A stretch of DNA of 64,000 bases from assembly GCA_004014935.1 (NCBI GenBank), contig CP025326.1:744001-808000 (forward strand), in the 5' to 3' direction. Position numbers and translations under genes: made by a program. Positions 18,493-29,088 of this stretch are shown piece after piece (positions within the stretch are counted from its first letter, which is position 1; the number at the start of each line of letters is the position of its first letter). The stretch is from Saccharomycopsis malanga (lineage: Eukaryota; Ascomycota; Saccharomycetes; Ascoideales; Saccharomycopsidaceae). The notes below the pieces were generated by a model. That model did not search any database and was not told the origin of the DNA. It saw only the letters and a list, made by a program, of their open reading frames with translations.

Positions 18493-20871
18493 TTAAAAAA
18501 AAACGTTTTGCGGACCGAATGCGGGAGGAGGAGGAGGCTGACCTGGCACATTTTCACCGTTTTCTCTTCGTCTTGCCCAGTCTCTTCTCCTTTTCCATTG
18601 GATGTACAAACGGGTTCCGTAGACGGCGAGGAATATGACTACGAAGAAGGCCAAGACAATGAGTTCAGTCTTTGTGAAATCTGTATCTTCGTTGTAATTT
18701 CTGAGACGGATATCTCTGTTTGGGGCCATGGCAGCAGCGGCCTGGTCTAGGTCTTGGAGAGTAGTTCTTTGCATGGTGAAAAGCAAATTCCACCAGGCAG
18801 ACCATGTACGCTTAGGAGGTTGGAGTTCTTTGTCGGTGTGTACGTTATTGCCTTCAAAGAGGGGCCAGCCACACAAGCGGTAGAGTTTGATCTTTGCGGC
18901 CAACTTGAGGAGCGAGAGCTGGACAGGCAAGAAGGATTTGGGATGGCCGACAAGAGCCAAGTCGTACATGCGTTTTGCCAAATGGAAGTCGCGGTTAACA
19001 CCGATGCCGTGCTCAAACATGTAGCCGAGATTCCAGCTTGCCTGGGACGATTGTGAGACCGATGCTGCGTTGTAGCAGGCGGACGCCTTTTCATAGTTTT
19101 TTCTTCTGGACTCTGTCTGGTTAGCAGAGTTGGCGACCAAGTTGTGATAGTACAAGTCGCCGAGGAGCACGGTGGAGTCGATGTTCTGTTGCTGTGACGA
19201 CTTGGTCAAGTAGTTGATGGCAGCTTGAATGCGGTCGGCAGAAACGTTAGGAAACTTGCCCAACTTTGTTGGGATTTGGTAAAGCAAAGATGCTGCTGAA
19301 GACTGGGCAGTTTCGTAGCCCTGTTCTGCAGCCATGGCGTAGCCTATGAGTGCGTTGTCGTAGTCTTTGTACATGAGTCTTTGGAAGGCCCATGCTAGCG
19401 AGGAGACATGAGGCTCCAATTTTTCGACAAACGACTTGTAGAAATGTACGTTGGCGGAGCAGTCGGTCGCTGCAGTGACAGCTTGGGCTTCGCCAACTGT
19501 CCCCATCAAATACAGAGCCTCAGGGACGTTTCCGTGAGCAGCACGTGTCAATTTCTTCATGATGTCGCCGTCTGACGGCAAGGCGTCTTTGTGAATACGA
19601 GCGTATTGATACAAGGCACTGTTGCTTGAGGCACGCGTCAACAAGCGGTCGATATTGTCTGTTGACAGGTTCAAGTGGTTGATTAGTGCCAAGTCTTCAT
19701 ACTGCCGAGCAGAAGGCATGACTTTTTTAGGTTTGGAAAGCCATTTCTTTGCCTCTTCGATGTTTTGTTCAACACCTTCGCCCCGTAAATAGCAATGGCT
19801 GACTAGTGCAGAGCATTGGTTGGCAAAGTACAATGCTAACGAGCGGTTGTCAACCTCGAGCTCAGTGCCCATTTGGGCACAGAAAAGAGCAGTCTTGAAC
19901 GCTTTGGTGTAGTTACGTTTCCGAATATAGTCGCCCTCGTACGCAACAACAGCCTTGTAGTACTGCTCAGCAAAGAAATGCTCATGCTCGTCAAGCTTGA
20001 AATCGTTCAAAAGCGTCTCGTCGATGAAATTCGAGACTCTTCTGTCCACAGAACTAGGCAACTCAAACGCACCGTGGGCATTGTTCAAGTTGTTTCCATA
20101 GTCTACCAAGGGAATGCCTACAGGTTTTCTATTCGCAGCGTTGAGAAGGTCAAACTTGTCAAAGTCGCGGATCCGCACCGCATAACTCTCCAAATGAACA
20201 GTCCCATAACGTTCTGAGGGCTGCACATGCTGGGCATAGAGGAGCCTGGCTGCCGCAGAGTAGTAGAACAAGGCCATTCTACAGTCCTTCGCCACCGAAA
20301 TACCATGCAAATACCGGTAGCCAAGCACCATCATTGCCGGGACATGCTGCAGGTCTGCGGCAGCCCGGAAATACAAGTTGGCCTTGGCCTGGTCCACCGC
20401 AAGCTTGCCAAAGAGCCCCGTGGCATAAAGAAACCCAACCATATAGTGTGACGCCCCGTCGCCCTGCAAAATCGCTGCCAACTTGTAGTATCTGAGCGCC
20501 TTGCCAGCATCCCGCGGCACCGAGTGATTCCCATAGAGATACAAGTCGCCCAACATAAATGCACTGGTCCCATGGCCTTGCTCCGCAGCCCTTGTAAGAT
20601 ACTCTACTATCCTCTTCTTCTCGGACCCAAGACTAGCCAACGCCGCCCTGTCCCGAGCCTCCGACAACACATAATACATTGGCGGAATCTCAACACTAAT
20701 GTCATCCACCGTTTCATACATATTCGCCAACTTGGAGTCCAACATCTCATAACTCTCTTCATCCAAGTCCTCTATAAGCGCTACCGCCTTTCGGTAATAC
20801 TCATCCTTCGCCACACAAACCACTACGGAAACTAGCCAAAACACTAGACACACGCGCCGTACTAACAACAT
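18493..20871 (-). CDS. HRD3: HRD3/SEL1L, ER-associated degradation ligase subunit
   Basis: 792 aa from the ATG at 20871. A longer frame exists but its first codons are TTG. An N-terminal signal peptide (MLLVRRVCLVFWLVSVVVCV) is followed by many Sel1-type TPR repeats, for example GTSAFMLGDLYLYGN, GASHYMVGFLYATG, PAMMVLGYRYLHG and ASWNLGYMFEHGIG. A single membrane helix lies near the C-terminus (LIVLAFFVVIFLAVYGTRLY), with a Pro-rich cytosolic end. In yeast Hrd3 binds the Hrd1 ubiquitin ligase and receives misfolded luminal substrates with Yos9. Saccharomyces Hrd3 is 833 aa. It is convergent with TTI1, with two SINE-A copies between them. Confidence 0.92.
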   Translation of the reverse strand: MLLVRRVCLVFWLVSVVVCVAKDEYYRKAVALIEDLDEESYEMLDSKLANMYETVDDISVEIPPMYYVLSEARDRAALASLGSEKKRIVEYLTRAAEQGHGTSAFMLGDLYLYGNHSVPRDAGKALRYYKLAAILQGDGASHYMVGFLYATGLFGKLAVDQAKANLYFRAAADLQHVPAMMVLGYRYLHGISVAKDCRMALFYYSAAARLLYAQHVQPSERYGTVHLESYAVRIRDFDKFDLLNAANRKPVGIPLVDYGNNLNNAHGAFELPSSVDRRVSNFIDETLLNDFKLDEHEHFFAEQYYKAVVAYEGDYIRKRNYTKAFKTALFCAQMGTELEVDNRSLALYFANQCSALVSHCYLRGEGVEQNIEEAKKWLSKPKKVMPSARQYEDLALINHLNLSTDNIDRLLTRASSNSALYQYARIHKDALPSDGDIMKKLTRAAHGNVPEALYLMGTVGEAQAVTAATDCSANVHFYKSFVEKLEPHVSSLAWAFQRLMYKDYDNALIGYAMAAEQGYETAQSSAASLLYQIPTKLGKFPNVSADRIQAAINYLTKSSQQQNIDSTVLLGDLYYHNLVANSANQTESRRKNYEKASACYNAASVSQSSQASWNLGYMFEHGIGVNRDFHLAKRMYDLALVGHPKSFLPVQLSLLKLAAKIKLYRLCGWPLFEGNNVHTDKELQPPKRTWSAWWNLLFTMQRTTLQDLDQAAAAMAPNRDIRLRNYNEDTDFTKTELIVLAFFVVIFLAVYGTRLYIQWKRRRDWARRRENGENVPGQPPPPPAFGPQNVFF

Positions 20872-21214
20872 GTTCCATAATTCGCTAATAATGCTCAACT
20901 TGCTTCATATCATCGTCATCTCGCCACTCCTCTCACGTATACCTAAACTTATTACGGTCACGTGTGGCAAGGTAAGATGGCTTTATATTGGACGGCAAGC
21001 CGTAACTGGATATATGAACAAGTGTAAAATAAAGGAGAAAGTAGAGTCCTAAATAGTGATAGCAATGGTTAAAATGACAAAAGTGTAGACGCATAGGTAC
21101 ATTGAAACAAGTGGCTATGAGTACTCATAAGTCTGTCTTTTTGTTTATCAAGATCAAAGTCCAACTCTAATAATTTTGATTTTGATTTTTATAAACGTAT
21201 CTCAGTTTTGATTC
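20872..21214. other. HRD3 upstream region
   Basis: Presumed promoter of HRD3. I see no further gene or repeat. Confidence 0.4.
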
Positions 21215-21532
21215 CTAAATATTAAACTGTTCATTTTTCAATAAATAAACTACAGATAAATCTATATCATAGTTAAATAATTTTGATAAATTATAATCTG
21301 AAGGTAGATTTGGACTCCATATAAACTCAGGTTTATATTCTTTAATTAAATAAGGTCTAATATCATTAGACATAATCATTCTACATACAATAAATTGTTT
21401 GACTTCGATTCTTAAAAAAGAAGAAAATTTATCATAAATAGAAATACCAAAATTATAATCATGAATTATTCCTCTGATTAAACAAAAGTTGAAACTAGGA
21501 GATTTTAATAAATTAGTATCTAAACAAGTCAT
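21215..21532 (-). CDS. Low-GC orphan reading frame, probable fragment of unknown origin
   Basis: About 105 codons from the first in-frame ATG (MTCLDTNLLKS). The stretch is far more AT-rich than its neighbours and uses almost only A/T-ending codons. The translation looks like a folded protein (FNFCLIRGIIHDYNFGISIY, then a cysteine/arginine block and YDIDLSVVYLLKNEQ). It faintly recalls the last strands of an ADP-ribosyltransferase fold, but I cannot confirm this. The composition resembles genes of cytoplasmic linear plasmids, which are known to leave nuclear fossils in yeasts. It is best treated as a possible fossil. No partner gene is nearby. Confidence 0.3.
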   Translation of the reverse strand: MTCLDTNLLKSPSFNFCLIRGIIHDYNFGISIYDKFSSFLRIEVKQFIVCRMIMSNDIRPYLIKEYKPEFIWSPNLPSDYNLSKLFNYDIDLSVVYLLKNEQFNI

Positions 21533-21852
21533 TTGTTTAAACAACAAAAATATGCTGCTGCATACCAATAATGGTTAGTAAAATGAAACAACAAGAGCAT
21601 ATTGCGTTTATTAAAACAAATTTAAAATTATATATTCAATACTTTAGAAATCCAAAAACGCATATAGTGGCCCAAATCAAGTCAAATTATCCATAGTGAG
21701 AGAAGCAATCAATTTTGAGATTTGGAGAATAGAAAATACTCCAAGCAGAACAACTGTAAGCAGAATAATTGATTGGATCTAATGTACCTAGTCGATCAAA
21801 CCATAGAAGAAGCAGGTGAGATCTAAAATGGAAATTTTGTTTTTTGACGTGG

Positions 21853-22139
21853 TATTATTTAATAGTTATATCATATATTTCAAGCCCAGTAAATATCAGT
21901 TTCGTATATACGCACCAGGTCTAAAGGCACTTGGTAAAACACAGTGGGGAAAACTCAGTCATCTCCAATCATCATGAGTTTATAATTTAAAAAACTGGAA
22001 AGTAAGCACTATTGATCCAGGTCATGTTTTTGGCTGTTACACTTGCCTATGGAGTCAGTAGTTTAGCACGTTCATGTGAGGAAATCAACCTGTTGGGCCT
22101 TTCTCTCTTCTCCAAGACCACTAACCACTGAGCCATCAT
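21853..22139 (-). repeat. SINE-A copy, diverged
   Basis: On the minus strand the head (GGCTCAGTGGTTAGTGGTCT, TGGAGAAGAGAGAAAGGCC) is followed by an altered middle. The conserved 3' half then follows, with CACTTGCCTATGG seen on the plus strand, GTATATACGCACCAGG, and the AAGCCCAGTAAATATCAG end motif. The B box is not recognisable. It is followed within 60 bp by Repeat-B copy 2. Confidence 0.8.
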
Positions 22140-22198
22140 GTCTTGTGGTTCTATAATTTGATTGACTAGAAACATTGAAGCCCTTACTTTATGTGCAG

Positions 22199-23230
22199 CT
22201 TTTTATTTCAATACAATTGACATATCGTTGTATTACAAACTAAAACTTATAATTTCTTGCAAAAACAGCCAAAAAATAAATAAACAAAAAAAAAGTCAAA
22301 GTAACATTAAAACATTTGCAATTTTATGTTGAATAGTTTCAGAAGTTTTTTCAAAACGGACTCACCTGAACAAAGGTATAAAGCTTATTAATGAGCACGT
22401 TACGCTTTACCAAGCCCCATAACACATTCAATTTATAGCTAAACTCAAAATATGCTAGTTTGGCAATACATAATAATTACCATCGAATATAAGTTTCTTT
22501 GAAAACCTATAAAAAACCGTTCCTTGTTTAGCTCTTCAGATAGCCGTTTCTTTGGAATAAAAACTCATTAAAATGCTGGAAAAAGCATAAACGAAACTAA
22601 AAGCAATAAAAAATAATGTGACAAAGCTAAGAAATAAAATAAGTCCTTCTAAGGGGTAAAAAACATGATTGTTAACAAATTATGTGTTCTTTTCGACCAA
22701 ATGATACTTTCTCACTATTAACTAATTTACAAACACCACATCTGAAAAGAAAAATAGAAAGTATAATACTCAAAATTATACAGACTCTGGAAATATAGTC
22801 TTTGTATGGTTTTGGTTGCTGTGAAGACTGTGGGATATGATTTAGAAAAGTCAATTTTTTGACAAATTTGACAATTTTTTGTTATATCCAATATTTCTGC
22901 GAGCATCTAATATTTTTCATTGCAAGTTGTACTAGAATATAGAAAAAAAATTCAAAATGTTGGAGTATGCCTTTTTAAAACAAATTAACTTGGATAGCAT
23001 AGATTTAATTCAATAAAATGTTTGAAGAATGCTCCAAAATGTCAACAGCGCGAATTGAGGACCAAAACCCCAAGTGAGGAACGCCAAACTTGTTTTCTGC
23101 ACTATTCTGCACCCTATTCTGCACTATTTCGTGTGGCGCATGTCCTAACCAACTTGGCCACTTGGCAATAGACATTTTTTGAATACCTTTACTTTTCGAG
23201 AGTATATTTTGGCCTATTATTTGCTAATTG
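22199..23230 (-). repeat. Repeat-B copy 2
   Basis: The left boundary motif is CAATACAATTGACATATCGT. The ATTAAAACATTTGC block, GGTATAAAGCTTATTAATGA and AATGATACTTTCTCAC blocks follow. At the right is the tRNA-like part, with GCGAATTGAGGACCAAAACC and CCAACTTGGCCACTTGGCAA on the plus strand. It extends to about CTTTTCGAGAGTATATTTTGG. No open frame of note lies on either strand. Confidence 0.85.
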
Positions 23231-23239
23231 TGGAGATAG

Positions 23240-23824
23240 AAATAAAATGTTATTGGCTAATCTGTGAGAGATATCACGCCTTTAATTGATTTATCTATGA
23301 GATCAGTGTTGTTGTGGACAATATTAGAAAAAGACATATCTATCATTAACTGCGATAGATACCAATGCTAAAACCCAGTGGAGAGAAGCCAATGTAACTC
23401 GTTAAATATCCAACTTTTTGAAAGGACGGGCGAGTTTGTAACTTATAAAGGCAAAACTCGAAACCCAATATTGTGCTGTAATCAACAAATAAAAGAAGAT
23501 TCAAATTTATTCTGATAAATTGAAAACAAGAAAAAAAAGGATTGCTAATTTAACTCAAATTATCTGTTTGAACTGATTAATTAAGTGTTATCTTGTTACC
23601 AAGAAATATGGTGCTTTCCAGAGGACTATCTTGTTTATAAAATTACATGAAACACATTACATAATCGTGGCGGTTCAGTTGCCCACATCATACTTGTAAA
23701 ACTTATATTTTTAACTGATAAAAGTAGAATTGATGAATTACAATGGCCATACAGGTCTATCATATAAATATACTTCTATTTGTCTTTATTCCAAGTTAGG
23801 TAATTTCTATGTTTAGTAAAATGT
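23240..23824. other. Intergenic between Repeat-B and PNP1
   Basis: AT-rich. A weak SINE-A-like phrase (TAAAACCCAGTGGAGAGAAG) lies at about 23370. I see nothing else. Confidence 0.4.
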
Positions 23825-24833
23825 TTACAAATCATTGATAACACAAGCAATAAGTTTCTGCACATCTTCGGAGGCAGCATTAGCATACTCAAGCACTTCG
23901 TCATGATTGGCCATGCCTTTATCCAAAGGCACGGGGTTCTCGTCGAAAGCACTGGCTGGCTTTTCCCCCACGCCCTCGTTGGTAATCAACGAAACAGCCA
24001 ACACCTCCAAGCCAGAATGGCGTGCTACAATAACCTCAGGAACAGTACTCATGCCTACAGCATCACCGCCAATAGTACGCAACATTCTGACCTCTGCTCT
24101 GGTTTCGAAAGTTGGTCCTGCAGCAAATACATAGACACCCTCGTGGATCTGCCTAGCTATTTCCAACTGTTTCTTTTTCTGGAAGAACAACTGTCTGAGT
24201 CTCAAACTATATGCATCGGACAAGCCCTGGAAACGCGGGCCAAACTGCTCCAAGTTGGCTCCCCGAAGAGGATGGTATCCTGACAACCCAGGCAAGTTGA
24301 TATGGTCATCAATGATCATCAAATCACCTGCTCTGAACAGCGGGTTCAAGCCACCTGCAGCATTGGTGACAATCAACGTCTTGACTCCGAGTATGGCGGC
24401 AACTCTGACTGGGAAGTTGGTTTCGCTAAACTCATACCCTTCGTAGAAACTAAATCCGTTAGTACACATCGTTTACTGCTACATAAGATCATACATACTG
24501 AAGTCTACCAACCATGCACATCACTGGAACCTTTTTTTCTCCCATAGTTCCAAACACAAGCTTGCCAGCATGGCCCGGCACTAGCTTAGGGTTAATATCA
24601 ATCCCTTCCTACCTTATTGGGAAAATCTATCCACACATACCAGTCGAAACTTTGAACCCTGGGATATCCGCATACTGTATCTCCACCACATTTGCCGGGT
24701 CAATCTTTTTGGCAATGCCACCAAGGCCAGAGCCACATATTATCAAAACACGAGGCTCCGATAATGAGGCTGGCAAACGGCCTAAAATCGTGTCTTTCGC
24801 AACATGCAACTTCTCCATATACTGTTCTGTCAT
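23825..24833 (-). CDS. PNP1: Purine nucleoside phosphorylase, three exons
   Basis: The exons are 24833-24641, 24580-24499 and 24449-23825, which sum to 900 nt and give 299 aa in one frame. Joining them restores the family order: VLIICGSGLGG, the phosphate loop STV-PGHAGKLVFG, VPVMCMVGRLHFYEGY, TNAAGGLNPLFRAGDLM, DHINLPGLSGYHPLRG, GPTFETRAE and VGMSTVPEV. Pnp1 splits inosine and guanosine with phosphate for purine and nicotinamide-riboside salvage. Intron 2 has textbook signals. Intron 1 has a good donor but a weak branch point. The Saccharomyces protein is 311 aa, with an intronless gene as far as I recall. The CTG codon in GGLNP-x-FRAGD fits Ser better than Leu. Confidence 0.93.
24450..24498 (-). 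other. PNP1: PNP1 intron 2 (49 nt)
   Basis: The donor is GTATGT, the branch point TACTAAC and the acceptor TTTAG. It splits a His codon (CA/T) in GRLHFYEGY, which is the conserved family sequence. Confidence 0.93.
24581..24640 (-). other. PNP1: PNP1 intron 1 (60 nt)
   Basis: The donor is GTATGTGTGG and the acceptor CTAAGCTAG. The likely branch region is ATATTAACCC, about 15 nt before the acceptor. It is needed to keep the STV-PGHAG phosphate-binding loop in frame (a Val codon is split G/TG). Confidence 0.85.
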
Positions 24834-26184
24834 CTTGGTTGCTGTCTCTTGTTTGGATTGGGCTTTAAACAGGCTAATCGTATATTTGAGCTCGCTGGCC
24901 TTACTTTCTTTATATTAAAGAACTGCGAGTCCCGTCGTAAATCATCGCACTATCTTGGGGCTTAAATTTTTTCGAGACACTCAGTATCGGGGATCATAAC
25001 TGAATTGGACATGTGGAGACAAATGTGAGACGTCATAGTTTGATTTGAAAAGGGGTTTAATCGGTACAAGTAGCTAGTAAGGATAATGATTATGCAAATA
25101 TAGCAAATATAATGTAAGCGACTTAATCAGTAATGATTTGGTAAAGTAATAGTGTTTATCGATACAGCCTTGTACTCGAGCTCTCAAGTCTGTCTTAGCA
25201 GTAGATTAGTCTTAAAAACTGCATGGTGACAGAAACTAACAGATATCAAAGGTATTTATATAACCTCAGGTCACCACCATCAGTCGCAGGACTTTTCTTC
25301 TATAATGAAAAGCACTGGCAACATGATCCTGTACATAAACCTGCCAAGAAGTGCAGCGCAATATGCATAAATATGACTGAAACAAGTTATATTACGCTTT
25401 AAAGGGCAAGCTACACTATAAATTTTCCGCAATACCCACAGATTTTCAATATATTACTATTGAGTTTACCAAAATCTTGTTATAACCCAACAGAGTGTAG
25501 CAGTCAACAATAGTGAATCCATCCGTATAATGCAATGCGATGCACTGCATTTTCCTGTGCGTAGCACACCATTAACGCGTTATTTCGCATTTTACCAGTT
25601 TGACGGGTTAATACTGTCCTTGTCAACGACCGGACATTGTTGTTCTTTTACATACTTGCAATTCAAATAGAACCTCTCTGGTTAGCATATATTCAGTTGA
25701 TTAACACTCAATTGGTTCACAATTGTGAAAAATTATTTACGATACATACCATTTTCTAGCCAAGGCCCTTTGGCCTTCCATCGAAATTTCACATTCTCCA
25801 CGTGACCATTTCGGCGCATAATTTTTCAAGTATATCATAAAGAGGTTTAAGAGAAACTTAGGCATTATACTACTGAGTATTTCAATTTACCGTAATATAT
25901 TAAGAAGTGTTTTTTAAGGTTTTTATAGATGTAGCTTGATAAAAACAGTAAAAGTACTTTACAGAAAAGTTTTTAAAGTCAGATGGTACTCTAAGGTGTA
26001 CGAAAAGTATGAAAAATATGAAATAATACCAACATAGTTGAAACTCTGCCTGGTGAGTAAGTGGCACACGGTGCAACCAGGCTAAGCGCTTTTTAATATA
26101 TTGGCAAAATGAGGTAAAATCATAATGACACAGTTTCACAATTTTTAAAAGTTGTTAAAAGATATATATTGATGTACGAGATGG
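24834..26184. other. PNP1 upstream and gene-free stretch
   Basis: No gene is supportable. A degenerate Repeat-C piece lies at 25533-25625. The frame at 25900-26139 on the minus strand has no protein-like features. Confidence 0.4.
25533..25625. repeat. Repeat-C copy, degenerate
   Basis: It shares the block order ATGC, GCATTTTCCTGTGC, CACACCATTAA, GTTATTTCGC, ACCAG, GGGTTAATACTG and TCCTTG with 4015-4136. The class is unknown. Confidence 0.35.
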
Positions 26185-26525
26185 TAATAATAAAACATAT
26201 CATATATTTCCAGCCATTCCACAGGCAAGTGCAACTGTCTGAAACACGACCTAGACCAATGGTGCTTACTTTCAATTGATTGGGTGAGTCGATTATGATA
26301 AAGAGGATATTACTGGGCTTTCTCCACTGAATTTTACCAAGTCCCCTTAGACATAGCGCGTATATACGAAACTGATATGTAGTGGGCTTAAAATATATGA
26401 TATTATTATTATTATTATTTTCGTAAAAAACAGCAAATAAAAGTGTTCCCGTTGGAAATTGAACACATGTGCTTTCACGACCTTTTTCTCTTCTCCGAGA
26501 GTACTAGCAACTGAGTCATCGCTAC
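26185..26525. repeat. Composite SINE-A: plus copy nested in a minus copy
   Basis: From left to right there are three parts. First is a minus-strand tail (26185-26216, AATAATAAAACATATCATAT then ATTTCCAGCC). Second is a plus-strand headless body with a long ATT tail (26217-26419, CAGGCAAGTGCAACTGTCTG to GGGCTTAAAATATATGATA). Third is a minus-strand head (26420-26525, with AACAGCAAATAAAAGTGTTC and CTTCTCCGAGAGTACTAG). The simplest reading is that a 5'-truncated plus copy landed in a minus copy whose own body was lost. Confidence 0.7.
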
Positions 26526-26636
26526 GTCCATAATCGATTAATAGTAGCTTAATCTACATTCCATTTGTAAATAACATTTTTCAATTAAGAGTATTTTAAT
26601 AATAATAATAAGACTAATAACACAATCAAGCTTAGT

Positions 26637-27755
26637 ATCATTTATATTATTTCAACACAATTGACATATCATTGCGTTAGAAACTAAAACTTACCTTGCA
26701 ATTTTTGGCAAACAAACAGCCAAAGTTTATTACCAATTTACGGTCAACACACAACTTACATATGAATGTAATAAAGCAAACCAGAAACTGGAACAGCGAA
26801 AAAATTACAAATCATAGTCAAAGTAACATTAAAACATTTGCAACTTTATGTTGAATAGTAATAAAAGTTTTTCTAAAACGGACTCATCTGAACAAAGGTA
26901 TAAAGCTTATTAATGAGCACATTACGCTTTACCGAGCCTCATAAAGTTTTCAATATATAGAGAAAGTTGGAATATGCTATTTGGACAATATATAATGTTA
27001 ATTATCGAATATAAGTTTCTCTGAGAACCTATAATAAACAAAACTTTTTGTAGCTCTTGATATTCAAGTTTCTTTGGAATAAAATCTTGCTAAATTCCTA
27101 AAAAAAGCACAAATAGAGCTGAAAGCAATTGAAAACTATGGATAATGCCAAGATTTAAAGGAAGCCTCTCTGAAGAGTAATACACACGAATTTTAACAAA
27201 TTGTGTGTTATTTTCGACAAAATGATACTTTCGCACTATTAAGTAACATGTAAAAACCCTATATCAATACAAAATATATGGTATAAAACTCTAGATTTTA
27301 CAGAGTATAAAAATATAATCCTTGTATGGTTTGGGTTGCGGTGAAGAATTTAGAATATGATTTAAAAGATTCAACTTTTTGGCAAATTTTACAGTTTTTT
27401 GTTATATCCAATATTTCTGCGAGAATCCAATATTTTTCATTGCAAGTTGTACTAAAATATAGAAAAAAATTTTCAAATGCTGGGCTTTCTTTTATCGAAT
27501 CAAATTAGCCTCGATAATACTGATTAAATTTAATAAAACGTTTGATGATTACTTCAAAACTACATGAGCGCGAATTGAGGACCAAAACCCCAAGTGAGGA
27601 ACGCCACACTTGTTTTCTGCACTATTCTGCACCCTATTCTGCACTATGTTTCGTGGCGCATGGGCTAACCAACTTGGCCACTCTGCAACAGTAAGGCATG
27701 AACTGAATGTTTTCCAAATTATTCATTTGAAAAAGCATATTTTGGCAGTTTAATA
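26637..27755 (-). repeat. Repeat-B copy 3, longest copy
   Basis: It contains both boundary regions: TTTCAACACAATTGACATAT at the left, and GCATATTTTGGCAGTTTAAT beyond the tRNA-like part at the right. The internal blocks CCAGAAACTGGAACAGC, ATTAAAACATTTGCAAC and GCTTATTAATGAGCACATTA are present. The tRNA-like B-box and A-box region lies at about 27570-27690. It is about 1.1 kb with no meaningful open frame. Confidence 0.85.
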
Positions 27756-27904
27756 ATAATAATAGTTGATAATAATTTTTTCTAGTTTGGTATTCAGCCA
27801 TATTCCATAGTGATAAGAATTTTTCTTTTACATAGTTTTACAAACAACCATACTTTAACAAGCTACATCAAAGGGATGACCAGTCATTGTATTAAAGAGC
27901 CAAA

Positions 27905-27932
27905 ATATAGCCATACGGCCTAGCAGCTTCTA
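27905..27932 (-). repeat. SINE-A head remnant
   Basis: ATAGCCATACGGCCTAGCAG resembles the reversed head (GCCATACGGCCCAGTGG) of SINE-A. It lies about 70 bp downstream of the FBA1 stop codon. Weak, short match. Confidence 0.35.
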
Positions 27933-28002
27933 GAGTGATTATTACAAATAGTATACGATTCGTTAAGGCATTGTATTAATGTATATATAAGAAAAACAGA
28001 GC

Positions 28003-29088
28003 TTACAACTGGTTCTTGGTATGGAAAATTTCCAAGGCTTCGGTAATTCTCTTGCTCATGGTCTTTTCACCTTCTCTGACCCAAACTCTTGGGTCAAAGT
28101 ACTTCTTGTTTGGCTTGTCCTCACCATCTGGGTTTCCAACTGGGCTCATGATGTAGTCCTTCTTGTTCAAGACGTAGTCTCTGATACCGGTCAAGTAGGC
28201 GTATTGACAGTCGGTGTCCAAATTGACCTTGACAACACCGTTCTTGATGGCAATGTCGAATTCTTCTTGAGAAGAGCCAGAACCACCGTGGAAGACCAAG
28301 AACAATGGCTTGTCGCTTCTTGGGTTTTCAATGTGTTCGGCAGCGTATTTCTGATGCTCACCCAAAATAGAAGGTCTCAAGACAACGTTACCTGGCTTGT
28401 AGACACCGTGGACGTTACCGAAAGCAGCAGCAATGGAAAAGTTTGGAGAGATTGGAGCCAAGGCCTTGTGGACAGCAAAAACGGTTTCTGGTAAAGTGTA
28501 CAAGGTGTCCTTGTCAGCACTTTCGTTGTTGACACCGTCCTCTTCACCACCAGTGATGCCAATTTCCATTTCCAACCACTGGTTCATTTTGGCTGCTCTT
28601 TCAAAGTATTTGGCAGTGGTTGCGATATTGTAGTCGTCGGTTTCAGCAGACAAGTCGATCATGTGAGAAGAAAACAATGGTTCACCGTGCAACTTGAAGT
28701 AGTCCTCGTCGGCTTTCAAGAAACCATCAAACCATGGCAACAACTTCTTAGCACAATGGTCAGTATGCAAAACAACTGGAACACCGTAGACTGGAGCAAT
28801 TGATCTGATGTAGTGGGCAGCAGCAATGGCACCTTCAATGGAAGCAGTCTGGTCCTTGTTGTCAACACCCTTACCAGCAAAATAGGCAGCACCGCCTTGG
28901 GAGGTCTGCAAGATAATAGGAGACTTGCTGTCTCTGGCAGCTTCCAAAGCAGCAACAACAGTGGACGACGAGGTCACATTGATGGCTGGAATGGCGAACT
29001 GCTTCTCTTGAGCATATTCAAACAATCTACGGACATCATCGCCAACAATGACACCGGACTTTCTGGATAAAATGTCTTGCACACCCAT
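28003..29088 (-). CDS. FBA1: Fructose-bisphosphate aldolase, class II
   Basis: 361 aa, the normal length for fungal Fba1. It cleaves fructose-1,6-bisphosphate in glycolysis and is cytosolic and zinc-dependent. Visible motifs are VVLHTDHCAKKLLPW (zinc and catalytic residues), EMEIGITGGEEDG, GNVHGVYKPGNVVL, LVFHGGSGSS and VKVNLDTDCQYAYL. Codon use is strongly biased (TTG for Leu, AGA for Arg, GGT, GTT/GTC), as in highly expressed yeast genes. A TATA box (TTTATATA on the plus strand, about 29222-29229) lies about 135 bp upstream. It is divergent from the gene at 29524. Confidence 0.98.
   Translation of the reverse strand: MGVQDILSRKSGVIVGDDVRRLFEYAQEKQFAIPAINVTSSSTVVAALEAARDSKSPIILQTSQGGAAYFAGKGVDNKDQTASIEGAIAAAHYIRSIAPVYGVPVVLHTDHCAKKLLPWFDGFLKADEDYFKLHGEPLFSSHMIDLSAETDDYNIATTAKYFERAAKMNQWLEMEIGITGGEEDGVNNESADKDTLYTLPETVFAVHKALAPISPNFSIAAAFGNVHGVYKPGNVVLRPSILGEHQKYAAEHIENPRSDKPLFLVFHGGSGSSQEEFDIAIKNGVVKVNLDTDCQYAYLTGIRDYVLNKKDYIMSPVGNPDGEDKPNKKYFDPRVWVREGEKTMSKRITEALEIFHTKNQL

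Noticed and set aside
26637-27755. Repeat-B as a solo long terminal repeat
   Set aside because: Size would fit, but I cannot see TG...CA ends, a 4-6 bp duplication, or an internal region; left unclassified.
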